Source: Kalmanozyma brasiliensis GHG001
Lineage: Eukaryota > Basidiomycota > Ustilaginomycetes > Ustilaginales
NCBI RefSeq assembly: GCF_000497045.1
Contig: NW_015961990.1
Span: 656,613 to 720,612, forward strand
Length of the DNA: 64,000 nt
Reading direction: 5' to 3'
Under the pieces are notes generated by a model. That model did no database searches. It saw nothing but the letters and a program-made list of their open reading frames with translations, and was not told the origin of the DNA. This document shows positions 45,760 to 55,234 of this stretch, one piece after another (positions within the stretch are counted from its first letter, which is position 1; each line of letters starts with the position of its first letter). Made by a program: the position numbers and the translations under genes.

Positions 45760-48510
45760 TTACAGTCGCCCTTGCTCCTGTGCGTCTAGCTGTTGTGAAG
45801 TGTGGCTCGATCTTCGCCTCGGCACGGGGTCATCCTTGGATCCTGCATCTGCTCCCGGCAAAGCATCGTTCTCGGACTTGGACAATCTCAGCGCTGCCAC
45901 TCTCCCGTCGATCGCCTCCTCCTTCGATTTCCTGCCTCCAGCACTTTGGATCTTGAGCAGCCGAGGCGCCCGACGCAGAAAGTGCGCCCTCTCGGCTGTG
46001 TTTCTCAGACGCGATCCCATGCGCGCCGGCGTCGACTGCATCCATCCCTGTCGCGTGTAGTTGATGGGCGACTCTTCGCCTGTGAAGATGGCGAGATCGT
46101 ACAGCAGAGCGCCCAACAGGGCGCCTGCAAAGCACCCAGCCTGAGGTCCGTACAGCCACCAGTAAGCATTGTGCGTCCACAACTCGTGTCCATATCCGAC
46201 CATGGACAGGAACAGACGCGGCCCCAGATCGCGACTCGGAGAAATGGCATAGCTCGTGGGCCAGCCGAACGACATGCCTATCATCACCACCACGAACCCG
46301 AGCACCAGCGCAGAGAGACCATCTGAAGGTGGTGCATTGGTCTCGTCGCCTACCGCCAGCACCATGGCCATCAGGATGCTTGTTGCTGCCACCTCGGTCC
46401 CAAACCCAGACGCGGAGGTGAAGACCAGCTGCGGGACTGTGACAAACAGCCGTCCGGTTCCATGGTCACCGGAGAGGGTTCGGATGTTTCGTCCGCCTTC
46501 GTACTGGTCGATGGCAGGCAGATAGATGCCATAGGTGATTGCAGCTCCTAGGACCGAGCCTAGTAGCTGGGCGCTCCAATAGATAGGCACCTGTATCCAC
46601 GGAAATCCGCGAAACACGGCAAGGGCCAAGGTGATTGCAGGATTGCAATGCGCACCGCTGCGACCACCGCTCAGATAGATCGTGGAAGCTACTGCGAATC
46701 CCCAAGCCCAATTCTGATTCGGATACGATCCCGCACTCGGGCCCATCGACTGCGAGAGCGTCACTTGGCAATCGACCGCCGTGCCCACCGTGATCAGCAA
46801 CACGGTCGCCAGCAGCTCGGCCAGAAATTCGCGGCTGTGGTAACGCCATCGGGACCACGTTGTCGGGAAGACGATTCGACCGTCTGCCAGCGTCCCTTGA
46901 CCACCTAGCCAAGGATGATCTTCTTCATTCTCGTGGTGGGACTGCTCGTCTTGATCAGATTGAGCGCCCTCGTGACCTGTCCTGCCGTCTCCATCTGTCG
47001 AAGAGATAGCAGTCTCTTCGCTGTGTCTCGCTTTTTCGCCCGCAGAGTGCGAGAATGCACCATCGTGCCCAGCATCCTCAGACGTTCTGCCGGCCTCCGG
47101 TGCATCTTCGCTCCTCTCACCGTCTTTGTTGCCCGCGTTTATCTGAGAAGGCATGCTCTTGGCAAGCCAGGCAGATCTAGTGTCGCGACCATTCGAGCTG
47201 CAGTGGCTGCTACTCCTCCCTCCTAGCGGTCTGGCCTCGATGTGATCCTCGTGCGAGCCCCGCGTCGAGCCCTGACGGTCAAGATGCGCGAGCTCGTGAC
47301 TCGACGGTTCCTGGTCAAAGTAGCTGGTCGGACGAACTTCCTCGTCGGCTGCCACACTGCCTCGACCGACGCTCTGCATCGAGCCCTTGCGGATGCCCAC
47401 GCCTGCCGCGGGTCCACCAGCCGTGCGACCCTTCGGCGCAGGTCTTGCGCCCGACAGACCCGGATGTCGTGTCTGCTCCATCGTCGATCTTTGCGAATCT
47501 GCTCGAGATCTCTTGCGGTGGCTCGCTTCACGTCTCAGCTGATTCGCGCCCTTGTCGCTCGCTTCCGGAACGAGTATCTCGAACCCCTGCGAAGGGAGGA
47601 ATGGCATAGAGGCTGTCTTGGTATGCCGAGCAGTTTGGCTGTGCGGGTCGTCTTCGGTGTCGACCGCGCTCTCTTGCATCGCGAGGCAAGCGGTTCCATT
47701 CTGCGCCTCTTCAACGAGCTGCTTGCGTGCGGTAGAGAGACGTTGCTGGCCTATAGCGTGATCCGACCCGTCTTCTGCACCAGCCCTATCGTCGTCGACG
47801 AGGCCCACACTAATAGCATCAGCGACAGTGGGACTGCTGAACGAGCAGTCGACTCGGGGTCGCATCTGCAGGATTTGCGGCGAATCAGATGCTTCATGAA
47901 TCGCACTGTTCGGCAGCGGTTCGCCTTCCTGAATGGGAGGCAGATCCGCGGTCGCGCCCGACGACGCGGAGATCGTCGGGCTGACATGCAAGTCACGCGG
48001 GTCCACATCGGCACTCGCTGCAGCATTATCGGTATTGGCGTAGTCGTGACCGTGCACAGGCTCGTGTCTTGCCGGCTCGAATTCTGTCTTCCGCCGCACC
48101 GGCTGCACAGGAGGCTGTCGCACAAAGTTGGATCGGCTCCCAGGTGTTGGCTGTGCCGTCTTGATCGGCGTTGATGGCAAGCGTCGCACTCTCGGTAGTG
48201 TCGTCCCCAGACTCCACAGCGGTCGCTTGGGGGTCGGTTCCACGGAAGCAATCGTCTGATAGCCGCGTGCAGGTTCGCAAGGCTGGTCCGCAGGCTGGAG
48301 TGAGGAGGACGACGAAGATAGTTTGCTGTGCTGAGAGCGAAAGGATGTATACGAGGTCGAGGGTGGGTTTGAGCTCGAAGCTGGACGTCGCTCTTGCTGC
48401 GCGATGCTATTGGCGGGACTGGGACGAGCGCTGGAGCCCGACGCCTCGGTTGGATGCCCCACTTCGTCTCCATGAGCCGCACCATCTCCATCCGAAGCAG
48501 TACTGACCAT
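45760..48510 (-). CDS. Aquaglyceroporin with long N-terminal extension
   Basis: A 916-residue frame from an ATG at 48510. Residues 1-555 are hydrophilic, Ser/Arg/Glu-rich and disordered. The channel starts at about 560 (EFLAELLATVLLITVGT) and shows six spans, the first NPA box in GAHCNPAITLAL (Asn623-Ala625) and the second at SPSRDLGPR (757-765), where NPA is replaced by SPS. The selectivity-filter arginine is retained (Arg760), and the Asp after it is typical of glycerol-conducting members. The C-tail of about 110 residues is basic and Ser-rich. Fps1-type fungal channels release glycerol in osmotic adaptation and are gated by long cytosolic tails, so a regulated plasma-membrane glycerol facilitator is likely. 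The SPS box is unusual and might change conductance. Confidence 0.88.
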   Translation of the reverse strand: MVSTASDGDGAAHGDEVGHPTEASGSSARPSPANSIAQQERRPASSSNPPSTSYTSFRSQHSKLSSSSSSLQPADQPCEPARGYQTIASVEPTPKRPLWSLGTTLPRVRRLPSTPIKTAQPTPGSRSNFVRQPPVQPVRRKTEFEPARHEPVHGHDYANTDNAAASADVDPRDLHVSPTISASSGATADLPPIQEGEPLPNSAIHEASDSPQILQMRPRVDCSFSSPTVADAISVGLVDDDRAGAEDGSDHAIGQQRLSTARKQLVEEAQNGTACLAMQESAVDTEDDPHSQTARHTKTASMPFLPSQGFEILVPEASDKGANQLRREASHRKRSRADSQRSTMEQTRHPGLSGARPAPKGRTAGGPAAGVGIRKGSMQSVGRGSVAADEEVRPTSYFDQEPSSHELAHLDRQGSTRGSHEDHIEARPLGGRSSSHCSSNGRDTRSAWLAKSMPSQINAGNKDGERSEDAPEAGRTSEDAGHDGAFSHSAGEKARHSEETAISSTDGDGRTGHEGAQSDQDEQSHHENEEDHPWLGGQGTLADGRIVFPTTWSRWRYHSREFLAELLATVLLITVGTAVDCQVTLSQSMGPSAGSYPNQNWAWGFAVASTIYLSGGRSGAHCNPAITLALAVFRGFPWIQVPIYWSAQLLGSVLGAAITYGIYLPAIDQYEGGRNIRTLSGDHGTGRLFVTVPQLVFTSASGFGTEVAATSILMAMVLAVGDETNAPPSDGLSALVLGFVVVMIGMSFGWPTSYAISPSRDLGPRLFLSMVGYGHELWTHNAYWWLYGPQAGCFAGALLGALLYDLAIFTGEESPINYTRQGWMQSTPARMGSRLRNTAERAHFLRRAPRLLKIQSAGGRKSKEEAIDGRVAALRLSKSENDALPGADAGSKDDPVPRRRSSHTSQQLDAQEQGRL

Positions 48511-49103
48511 CCTCGCGCACTCTGAATAAACAGCGAGAGCCGGAGCGCTGAATGTGGGAGCAAGGCAATGTCGATCTCCTCGATGGTAGCGAAGACAAGC
48601 TCGACACGACCAAGATCCAACTCAAACGCAAATCTTCTCGTTGCTCAACCTACACCGGGAGATCTTCTTCCTCAATCTCAGGCTGCATCTGCAATGACGC
48701 ATGATCGACAATCTGAACCTTCTTTGCGAGGTCTCTTGCAAAGCAGATGGGCCGAACGCCCCTCATGAATCATCGTTTGCATCTGCAAGAGGCGCCACGC
48801 GCTGTTGGACTGGTCCTGCATGCAGTTCTCCCGGCTGATTCAGGGTTGCGTTTTGACAGCCGAGATCTCGAAAATCTCATGTCAAAAAAAAAGGCCCCTA
48901 AAACCCGTCCACACCCTCGAACCAACCCATCAGCTCACAACATCAAAGCAGACAGGCAGCAAGTCCAACAAACGCACAAACGACAAAAGTGAGATGGAAG
49001 ATCTTTGATTCACATGAAGGATGCTAGCTGCTCGTCATGGGCGAACAACGAATTTTTGGAAAAAGATGCGAGGGTGTATGTTACAAAGGGAAAGGAACGA
49101 CGC
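48511..49103. other. Intergenic, HSP90 3' UTR and aquaporin promoter
   Basis: About 590 bases between two minus-strand genes. No gene is recognised; an A-rich tract near 48885 is the only visible composition feature. Confidence 0.5.
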
Positions 49104-51385
49104 TTAGTCGATCGACTCCATGGCCGACTCGCCAGCCACCTCCTCGGTAGCAGCCTCGGTCTTGTCCTCGGCAACATCGGCGTCGATGCCAGTGTCGTCG
49201 ATCGAGAGACCGAGCGAGATGAGCTTGTAGAGGCGGTTGGCAAAGTCGTGCGGCTGCTCCAGGGTGAAGCCCGAGGTGAGCAGCGCAGTCTCGTAGAGGA
49301 GCACGGTGAGGTCGCGAACGGTGGTGTCGTTCTTGTCCTCGCTCGACTTGGCAGCGAGCTCCTTGACGATGGGGTTCGAAGGGTTGAGCTCGAGCGTCTT
49401 CTTGGCAGCCATGTACTGCGACATGCTCGAGTCGCGGAGAGCCTGCGCCTTCATGATACGCTCCATGTTGGCGGACCAGCCGAAGGTGTTGGTGACCAGA
49501 ACACAGGGCGAGCCGACGATACGGTTCGAGACGACAACCTTCTCGACCTTGTCGCCAAGGATCTCCTTGACCGTCTTGCAGAGGTCCTCGCAGTTCTTGG
49601 TGTCCTCCTCGCGCTGCTTCTTCTCCTCGTCCGACTCCTCGAGCTCGAGACCCTCCTTGGAGACGCAGACGAGCTTCTTGCCCTCGAACTCCTTGAGCTG
49701 GGTCACGGCGTACTCGTCGATGGGGTCGACCATGAGCAGCACCTCGAGACCCTTCTTCTTCAAACGCTCCAAGAAGGGCGAGTCACGGATCGAAGCGAGC
49801 GACTCGCCAGTGAGGTAGAAGATCTGGTTGTTCTTGCCGTCCTGGGGCATGCGGGTGATGTAGTCCTTGAGCGAAGTCTGCTCCTCGCCCGACTTGGTCG
49901 AGTGGAAGCGCAGGAATTCGGCGAGCTTGGCACGGTTGGTGGCGTCCTCGTGGATACCGAGCTTGAGGTTCTTGCCAAAGGCCTCGTAGAACTTGGCAAA
50001 GTTGTCCTTGTCCTCGGCGATCTCCGAGATCATCTCGAGCGTCTTCTTGACAACGTTCTTGCGGATGACCTTGAGGATCTTGTTCTGCTGGAGCGTCTCA
50101 CGCGAGATGTTGAGAGGGAGGTCCTCCGAGTCGACGATACCCTTGACAAAGTTGAGGTACTCGGGGATGATGTCCTCGCAGTCGTCCATGATGAAGACGC
50201 GGCGAACGTAGAGCTTGATGTTGTTGCGCTTCTTCTTGGTCTCGAAGAGGTCGAAGGGGGCACGCTTGGGGATGAAGAGGAGCGCCTTGAACTCGAGCTG
50301 GCCCTCGACGGAGAAGTGCTTGACGGCCAGGTGGTCCTCCCAGTCGTTGGAGAGCGACTTGTAGAAGGCCGAGTACTCGTCGGCGGTGATCTGCTTGGGG
50401 TCACGGGTCCAGAGGGGCTTGGTCTTGTTGAGCTCCTCCTGTTCGGTCTTGAGCTCCTTGACCTTCTTCTTGGGCTTGTCCTTCTTGGAGTCCTCGTCGT
50501 CGACCTCCTCGATCTTGGCCTTCTTCTCGTCATCGTCGGCGGTCACCTCCTCGGCCTCCTCGACCTCGGTCTCGACCTCCTTGGTGACAACGAGCTGAAT
50601 AGGGTACGAGATGAACTCGGAGTGCTTCTTGACAATCTCGCGGATGCGCTTCTCCTCGAGGTACTCCATCTGGTCCTCCTTGAGGAAGAGGCGCATCTCG
50701 GTACCGCGGCCGATAGGGGGGTTGACGGTGTCCTGGGTGATGGTGAAAGTGCCACCGGCGGCCGACTCCCAGATGTACTGCTCGTCGTCGTTGTGCTTGG
50801 TGATGACCTGCACCTTCTCAGCGACAAGGTAGGCCGAGTAGAAACCGACACCGAACTGACCAATCATGGAGATGTCAGCGCCAGAAGAGAGGGCCTCCAT
50901 GAAAGCCTTGGTACCGGACTTGGCGATGGTACCGATGTTGTTGACGAGGTCGGCCTTGGTCATACCAATACCGGTGTCGCGGAGGATGAGGCACTTGTTC
51001 TCCTTGTCGGGGGTGATGCGGATGTAGTACTCGGGCTCGGCCTTGGTGTACTCGGGGTCGGTGAGGGCATTGTAGCGGACCTTGTCGAGGGCATCGGACG
51101 AGTTGGAGATGAGCTCACGAAGGAAGATTTCCTTGTTGGAGTAGAAGGTGTTGATGATCAGATCCAGAAGCTGGCTGATGTCGGCGGCCTGTGAGAGTGC
51201 AATGGAGGTAGAGTGAGAAGGTCTGGGTCAGTCAACATGCTCTTGTTGCTTGACGAGTGGCGACAACGACAATGATGATGCCGCCGTCATCTCTGGCGAC
51301 TGCGGCAACAACGACGACAGCAACACCACCAGTTGTGGCGGCAGCAGATACTTACGAAGCCGAAGGTCTCAGTGTTGCCGGACAT
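49104..51385 (-). CDS. HSP90: Cytosolic HSP90 chaperone
   Basis: Two exons on the minus strand: exon 1 at 51385-51356 encodes only [10 protein letters not shown], an intron spans 51355-51189 (GTAAG...ACAG), and exon 2 runs 51188-49104, giving 704 residues. The GHKL ATPase is intact: [19 protein letters not shown] with Glu35 and Asn39, [11 protein letters not shown], and [15 protein letters not shown] charged Glu/Lys/Asp linker follows, then the middle domain ([15 protein letters not shown]) and the dimerising C-terminal domain. HSP90 matures kinases, receptors and other clients in the cytosol and nucleus. The extreme end reads SAMESID instead of the canonical MEEVD, so binding to TPR co-chaperones may differ. 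Heat-shock-type elements lie 164 and 208 bases upstream of the start. Confidence 0.97.
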
Positions 51386-52825
51386 GGTGGATATGCGATG
51401 CAACGTCTGGGGGGTATGTGCGGTGACGAGAGGGAAGGAGGTGAAGCCAAGAAGGAATGGAGAATAAATGGCTTTGCGCAGCGAGAAGGCTCAGCCAGGG
51501 TGTTGAGCGAAATTCCGACTGAGCCTGCAGAGCGCCAAGTGGTTGAAATTCTAGAAGAAATCACAAAGAGCGAGCGGTGGTGCGGCAGATAATTCCAGAA
51601 CAAAGGTCCAAGCGAGGGAGAGAGAGCGCGCTTGTTCCATGCGATTCTTTTCGCGCAGAGGAGGCTCAGCTCAAAAGACACACGCTCAGCCTGTCGCTAG
51701 CCCACATTGAAACGGCTCACCTCACCATCTTGTCTTCTGCTATGAGCCGACACAGAATCGAATGCGGCTGTAAGCCCACTGCGAGCGATGTGACAAGTCA
51801 TCGTTGAGGCTGTTGAGAGGCGTGTACGGACCAAAGAGAAGAGCTCTGCTGAACGGCAAAAGGGAGCGGCTCAGCTGGACCCCGCAAAAGTGACACACGG
51901 CAGCAGCGCACAGTCTTGGTGGGCCACGCGTAGAATTCGGTGGAAGGCTTACATAAGCGAGCGAGGCAGATCCTTTTCGCAAGGATGTCCGAGTGAGAGA
52001 TGTAACACTTCAGACAAAAGCTCAAAATGAAGGCTGAAGCGGAACCGAAATCGATCACCATGCTCAAGTGGAAAACTGGCCGAGGTGCATTTGAGCAGTG
52101 TTGCTTTCAAGACGCAATCGCCTTTGTCCTTCTGTCTGTTCTGTCGGCTGTCAGTCGAGAGCAGCTGCCTTCAATCTCAACCTCGCATCTCGAGATCCTT
52201 CCTCCTCCTCCACCCTCTTCGCTCGTCATCATCTCATACACATCATCTGTCATTTCGTCGACACCTTCACCCGCCGTCCGAGCGACGTGCTGTACCAACA
52301 CTCGCATTCACTCAAAAAACGCATTCAACTTCACACTTGTGACAGCGCATCTTCGACTCGTCACTCGCGCACGCACACATAGCCGCGGCCTTCCTTCATT
52401 TCGCTGCCTCTCCTTCCTTTTGCAGCTCCCACTCTGCATCCATCGACGCGATCGCTATCCGCTCCATGCGAGTTTCTGTGTCTAGCTCAGCACCACCACC
52501 GCATCCGCAGACGCAACAACATTTTTGATTCTCTCCTTGTCCCTTTCAACCTCCACTCCGAGGATCATGCCATTGTCTCGGTCCTCGATTCCTTCATCTT
52601 CAGATTCTATATCTCAGGCTTTGCTTTCAGCTCGACTCGACTCTTTGCCGTCCCGCGAACCATCTCGTCGGCCTGCGTTCTTGTCTCTTCCCCTGTTCAC
52701 TCTCTAAAGCGAGCCGTCGATAGACCTACCACCTACAGCTTCCTACATACACTTCCCAGCGCTCGCATCTTGCACCTTGCAACTCGAAAACAAGGTCCCG
52801 CAGCGCTGCACATCAACAACGATAC
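51386..52825. other. Divergent promoter and leader region, HSP90 and CCR4
   Basis: About 1.4 kb. HSE-like sites sit on the HSP90 side. From about 52150 to 52780 the plus strand is rich in C and T, which resembles a pyrimidine-rich CCR4 leader. Short frames here have no recognisable product. Confidence 0.55.
51549..51600. promoter_or_regulatory. Two heat-shock-element-like sites upstream of HSP90
   Basis: TTCTAGAA at 51549-51556 (followed by a further GAA) and TTCCAGAA at 51593-51600 both match the TTCnnGAA inverted unit bound by heat shock factor. They lie 164 and 208 bases upstream of the HSP90 start. HSF control of HSP90 is well established in fungi, so the placement is meaningful, but a two-unit match alone is weak. 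Confidence 0.55.
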
Positions 52826-55234
52826 ATGTTTCCCTCCCCATCGCCTTCTCCGGCCCCTTCGCCTCCAGCATACCTCTACCTCAACAATCACCATCACCAA
52901 TCCGGTAGCCATGGAGGCGGTCCTCTCTCAGGTGCTGGCGGTCAAGGGTCCGCTCAAAATCACAACAACCCCAACGGCTACAACGGATCTTTCACTCCAG
53001 TAGGCAGATTCCCCATGCCTTCCGGCGCCTGGCCGCAAAGAGGGCACCAGCACCCGCACCACTCGCACCAGCAGAATCCATCGCTTTCCTCCTTGCCCGG
53101 CTCCATCGGTCACTCGAGCGGAGCGTCCATTTCCGCTGGCGGTCCCTCCTCGCCCGGCTATGGAAGCCTTGGCGCCCACCACCATCACCACCACGGCGGT
53201 CACGGGCCGTCGGGTCTCTCGCACATGTCCTCGCCTGGAGGCTTGCATTCCGGTCACCTCAGCTCTTCCGCAGGTCGAACAGAAGCAGCAGCAGCAGCCG
53301 CTGCCGCCGCCGCAGCTTCCGGCTCGCCTCACTGGCAGCAGCAGATTGTCAAGGCAGAGATCTCACGCCAGTCCAATTCTCCGCACCACCACGCACGTGC
53401 CGCCGCATTGGCAGCGCGGTCCGCAACCAGTTCCGCCATTGCCATCCAAGATCCCACCAAGGGCATCGTTCCACCTCAAGTAGCTGCCAACGGTCTCTTT
53501 GTGGCCAAGAAGGACTCCAGCATGGCCAACGGAGGTGGAGCCGATGACGGAAAGGGAAGCGGAGCCAATGATGCCGCACCTGGCACCACCATCAACGGTG
53601 GCACCTCCACGTCCTCCACGACGGGCACGAGCGCAGCCAAGGAAAAGCAGACGTGGTCCACCATCGACATGGGCGGTCTTGCGCTCAAGAACATCGCCAA
53701 CGAAGTCTACCGCTACTCGTTCCTTACCTCGCTCTTCATCAACCACAACGCGCTCACCACCATCTCGTCCGACATTGTCAAGCTCCGTCACCTCACCGTT
53801 CTCGATGCATCTGGCAACAAGCTCTCGTCGGTCCCGCCAGAGCTCGGCATGCTCACCAGCCTGCGGGAGCTGTTCCTCTTCGACAACAACCTCACGACAC
53901 TCCCGCCTGAGCTTGGCACGTTGCACCAGCTCGAGATGCTCGGTGTGGAGGGCAACCCGCTGCAGGACAACTTGCGTACGCTCTTGCAGCGCGAAGGCAC
54001 CAGCGCCGTCATAGCGTATCTCCGTGACTCGTGCCCTGTGCCGCTGCCACCACCAGAGCGCGAGTGGATCATGATCGACCCGGACCTTCCGGACCTGGAT
54101 GTGGATAAGGATGCGGACGAAGCCACGCAGGAGTCGTTCAACGTGCTCTCGTACAATATTCTCTTCGATCGCTACGCCACCGCGCAAATGTACGGCTACA
54201 CGCCCTCGTGGGCTTTGGCGTGGGACTACCGCAAGGAGTTTATCCTGCAAGAGGTCATGTCGTACAGCGCCGACATTTGCTGTCTGCAAGAGATCGGCGT
54301 GGAGCAGTACGAGGACTACTTCCTCCATCACCTCTCGCAGCAGGATTACGAAGGTGTGTTCTACCCCAAGTCGCGTGCGCGCACCATGCGCGACGAGGAG
54401 AAGCGACGCGTCGACGGCTGTGCCATCTTCTACAAGGCGAACAAGTACCAGCTCATCGAGAAGCAGGTGGTCGAATTCAACCAGATTGCGCTGCAGCGAC
54501 CCGACTTGAAAAAGTCGGAGGACATGTACAACCGTGTCATGACCAAGGACAACATTGCGGTCATTGCGCTGCTGGAGAACAAGCTGTCTGGCTCGCGCCT
54601 GGTGGTGGCCAACGTGCACACACACTGGGACCCCGCCTTCCGCGACGTCAAGCTCGTGCAAGTAGCCATGCTGATGGACGAAGTCGAGAAAGCCGGAAGC
54701 CGCTTCGCCAAGCTCCCGCCCAAGCCCAGCGTCGCAGAAGGCTACCCCCCGCCGCCCAAGTACACGCACGCCAGCCAGATCCCCACCATTATCTGCGGCG
54801 ATTTCAACAGTGTACCTGAAACGGGCGTGTACGACTTCCTCACCAACAGCGCCGTGCCCGGCGACCACGAGGACTTTATGGACCACGTCTACGGCAACTA
54901 CACGGCGCATGGTCTCGAGCACCCGTACAAGCTCCAGTCGTCCTACGTTCCCATCGGCGAGTTGAGCTTCACCAACTACACGCCCGGCTACGAGGGCGCA
55001 ATCGACTACATCTTCTACTCGAAGAACACGCTCAACGTGACGGGCGTGCTGGGCGAGATCGACAAGCAGTACCTCAGCAAGGTGGTCGGTTTCCCCAACG
55101 CGCATTTCCCCAGCGACCACATATGCATCATGAGCGAGTTCAACGTCCGGAGGACGGATCGCGCCCAGGCCAAGGAGAACAAGGGGAGGGAGGTGCATCA
55201 TCCTCAGTCGTTTGGTGGTGGTGGAAGGCGATGA
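52826..55234 (+). CDS. CCR4: CCR4 deadenylase (CCR4-NOT catalytic subunit)
   Basis: An 802-residue protein from the ATG at 52826. The N-terminal 270 residues are His/Gly/Ser/Pro-rich low complexity with an alanine run. A leucine-rich-repeat block follows (LTSLFINHNALTTISSDIV, LTVLDASGNKLSSVPPEL, LRELFLFDNNLTTLPPELG). The exonuclease-endonuclease-phosphatase domain starts near residue 435: NVLSYNILFDRYATAQMYG, then ICCLQEIG with the metal-binding Glu, VVANVHTHWDP, CGDFNSVPETGVYDFL, and PSDHICIMSEF with the catalytic Asp-His. CCR4 shortens poly(A) tails of mRNAs in the cytoplasm as part of CCR4-NOT; the repeats bind the NOT scaffold via CAF1. All catalytic blocks are intact and no intron is needed. 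Confidence 0.96.
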   Translation: MFPSPSPSPAPSPPAYLYLNNHHHQSGSHGGGPLSGAGGQGSAQNHNNPNGYNGSFTPVGRFPMPSGAWPQRGHQHPHHSHQQNPSLSSLPGSIGHSSGASISAGGPSSPGYGSLGAHHHHHHGGHGPSGLSHMSSPGGLHSGHLSSSAGRTEAAAAAAAAAAASGSPHWQQQIVKAEISRQSNSPHHHARAAALAARSATSSAIAIQDPTKGIVPPQVAANGLFVAKKDSSMANGGGADDGKGSGANDAAPGTTINGGTSTSSTTGTSAAKEKQTWSTIDMGGLALKNIANEVYRYSFLTSLFINHNALTTISSDIVKLRHLTVLDASGNKLSSVPPELGMLTSLRELFLFDNNLTTLPPELGTLHQLEMLGVEGNPLQDNLRTLLQREGTSAVIAYLRDSCPVPLPPPEREWIMIDPDLPDLDVDKDADEATQESFNVLSYNILFDRYATAQMYGYTPSWALAWDYRKEFILQEVMSYSADICCLQEIGVEQYEDYFLHHLSQQDYEGVFYPKSRARTMRDEEKRRVDGCAIFYKANKYQLIEKQVVEFNQIALQRPDLKKSEDMYNRVMTKDNIAVIALLENKLSGSRLVVANVHTHWDPAFRDVKLVQVAMLMDEVEKAGSRFAKLPPKPSVAEGYPPPPKYTHASQIPTIICGDFNSVPETGVYDFLTNSAVPGDHEDFMDHVYGNYTAHGLEHPYKLQSSYVPIGELSFTNYTPGYEGAIDYIFYSKNTLNVTGVLGEIDKQYLSKVVGFPNAHFPSDHICIMSEFNVRRTDRAQAKENKGREVHHPQSFGGGGRR

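Noticed and set aside
49005..51194. 729-codon plus-strand frame opposite HSP90
   Set aside because: It is antisense to a fully conserved chaperone. Strong C/G third-position bias leaves the opposite strand open; the product is a repetitive Leu/Val/Glu string with no family.
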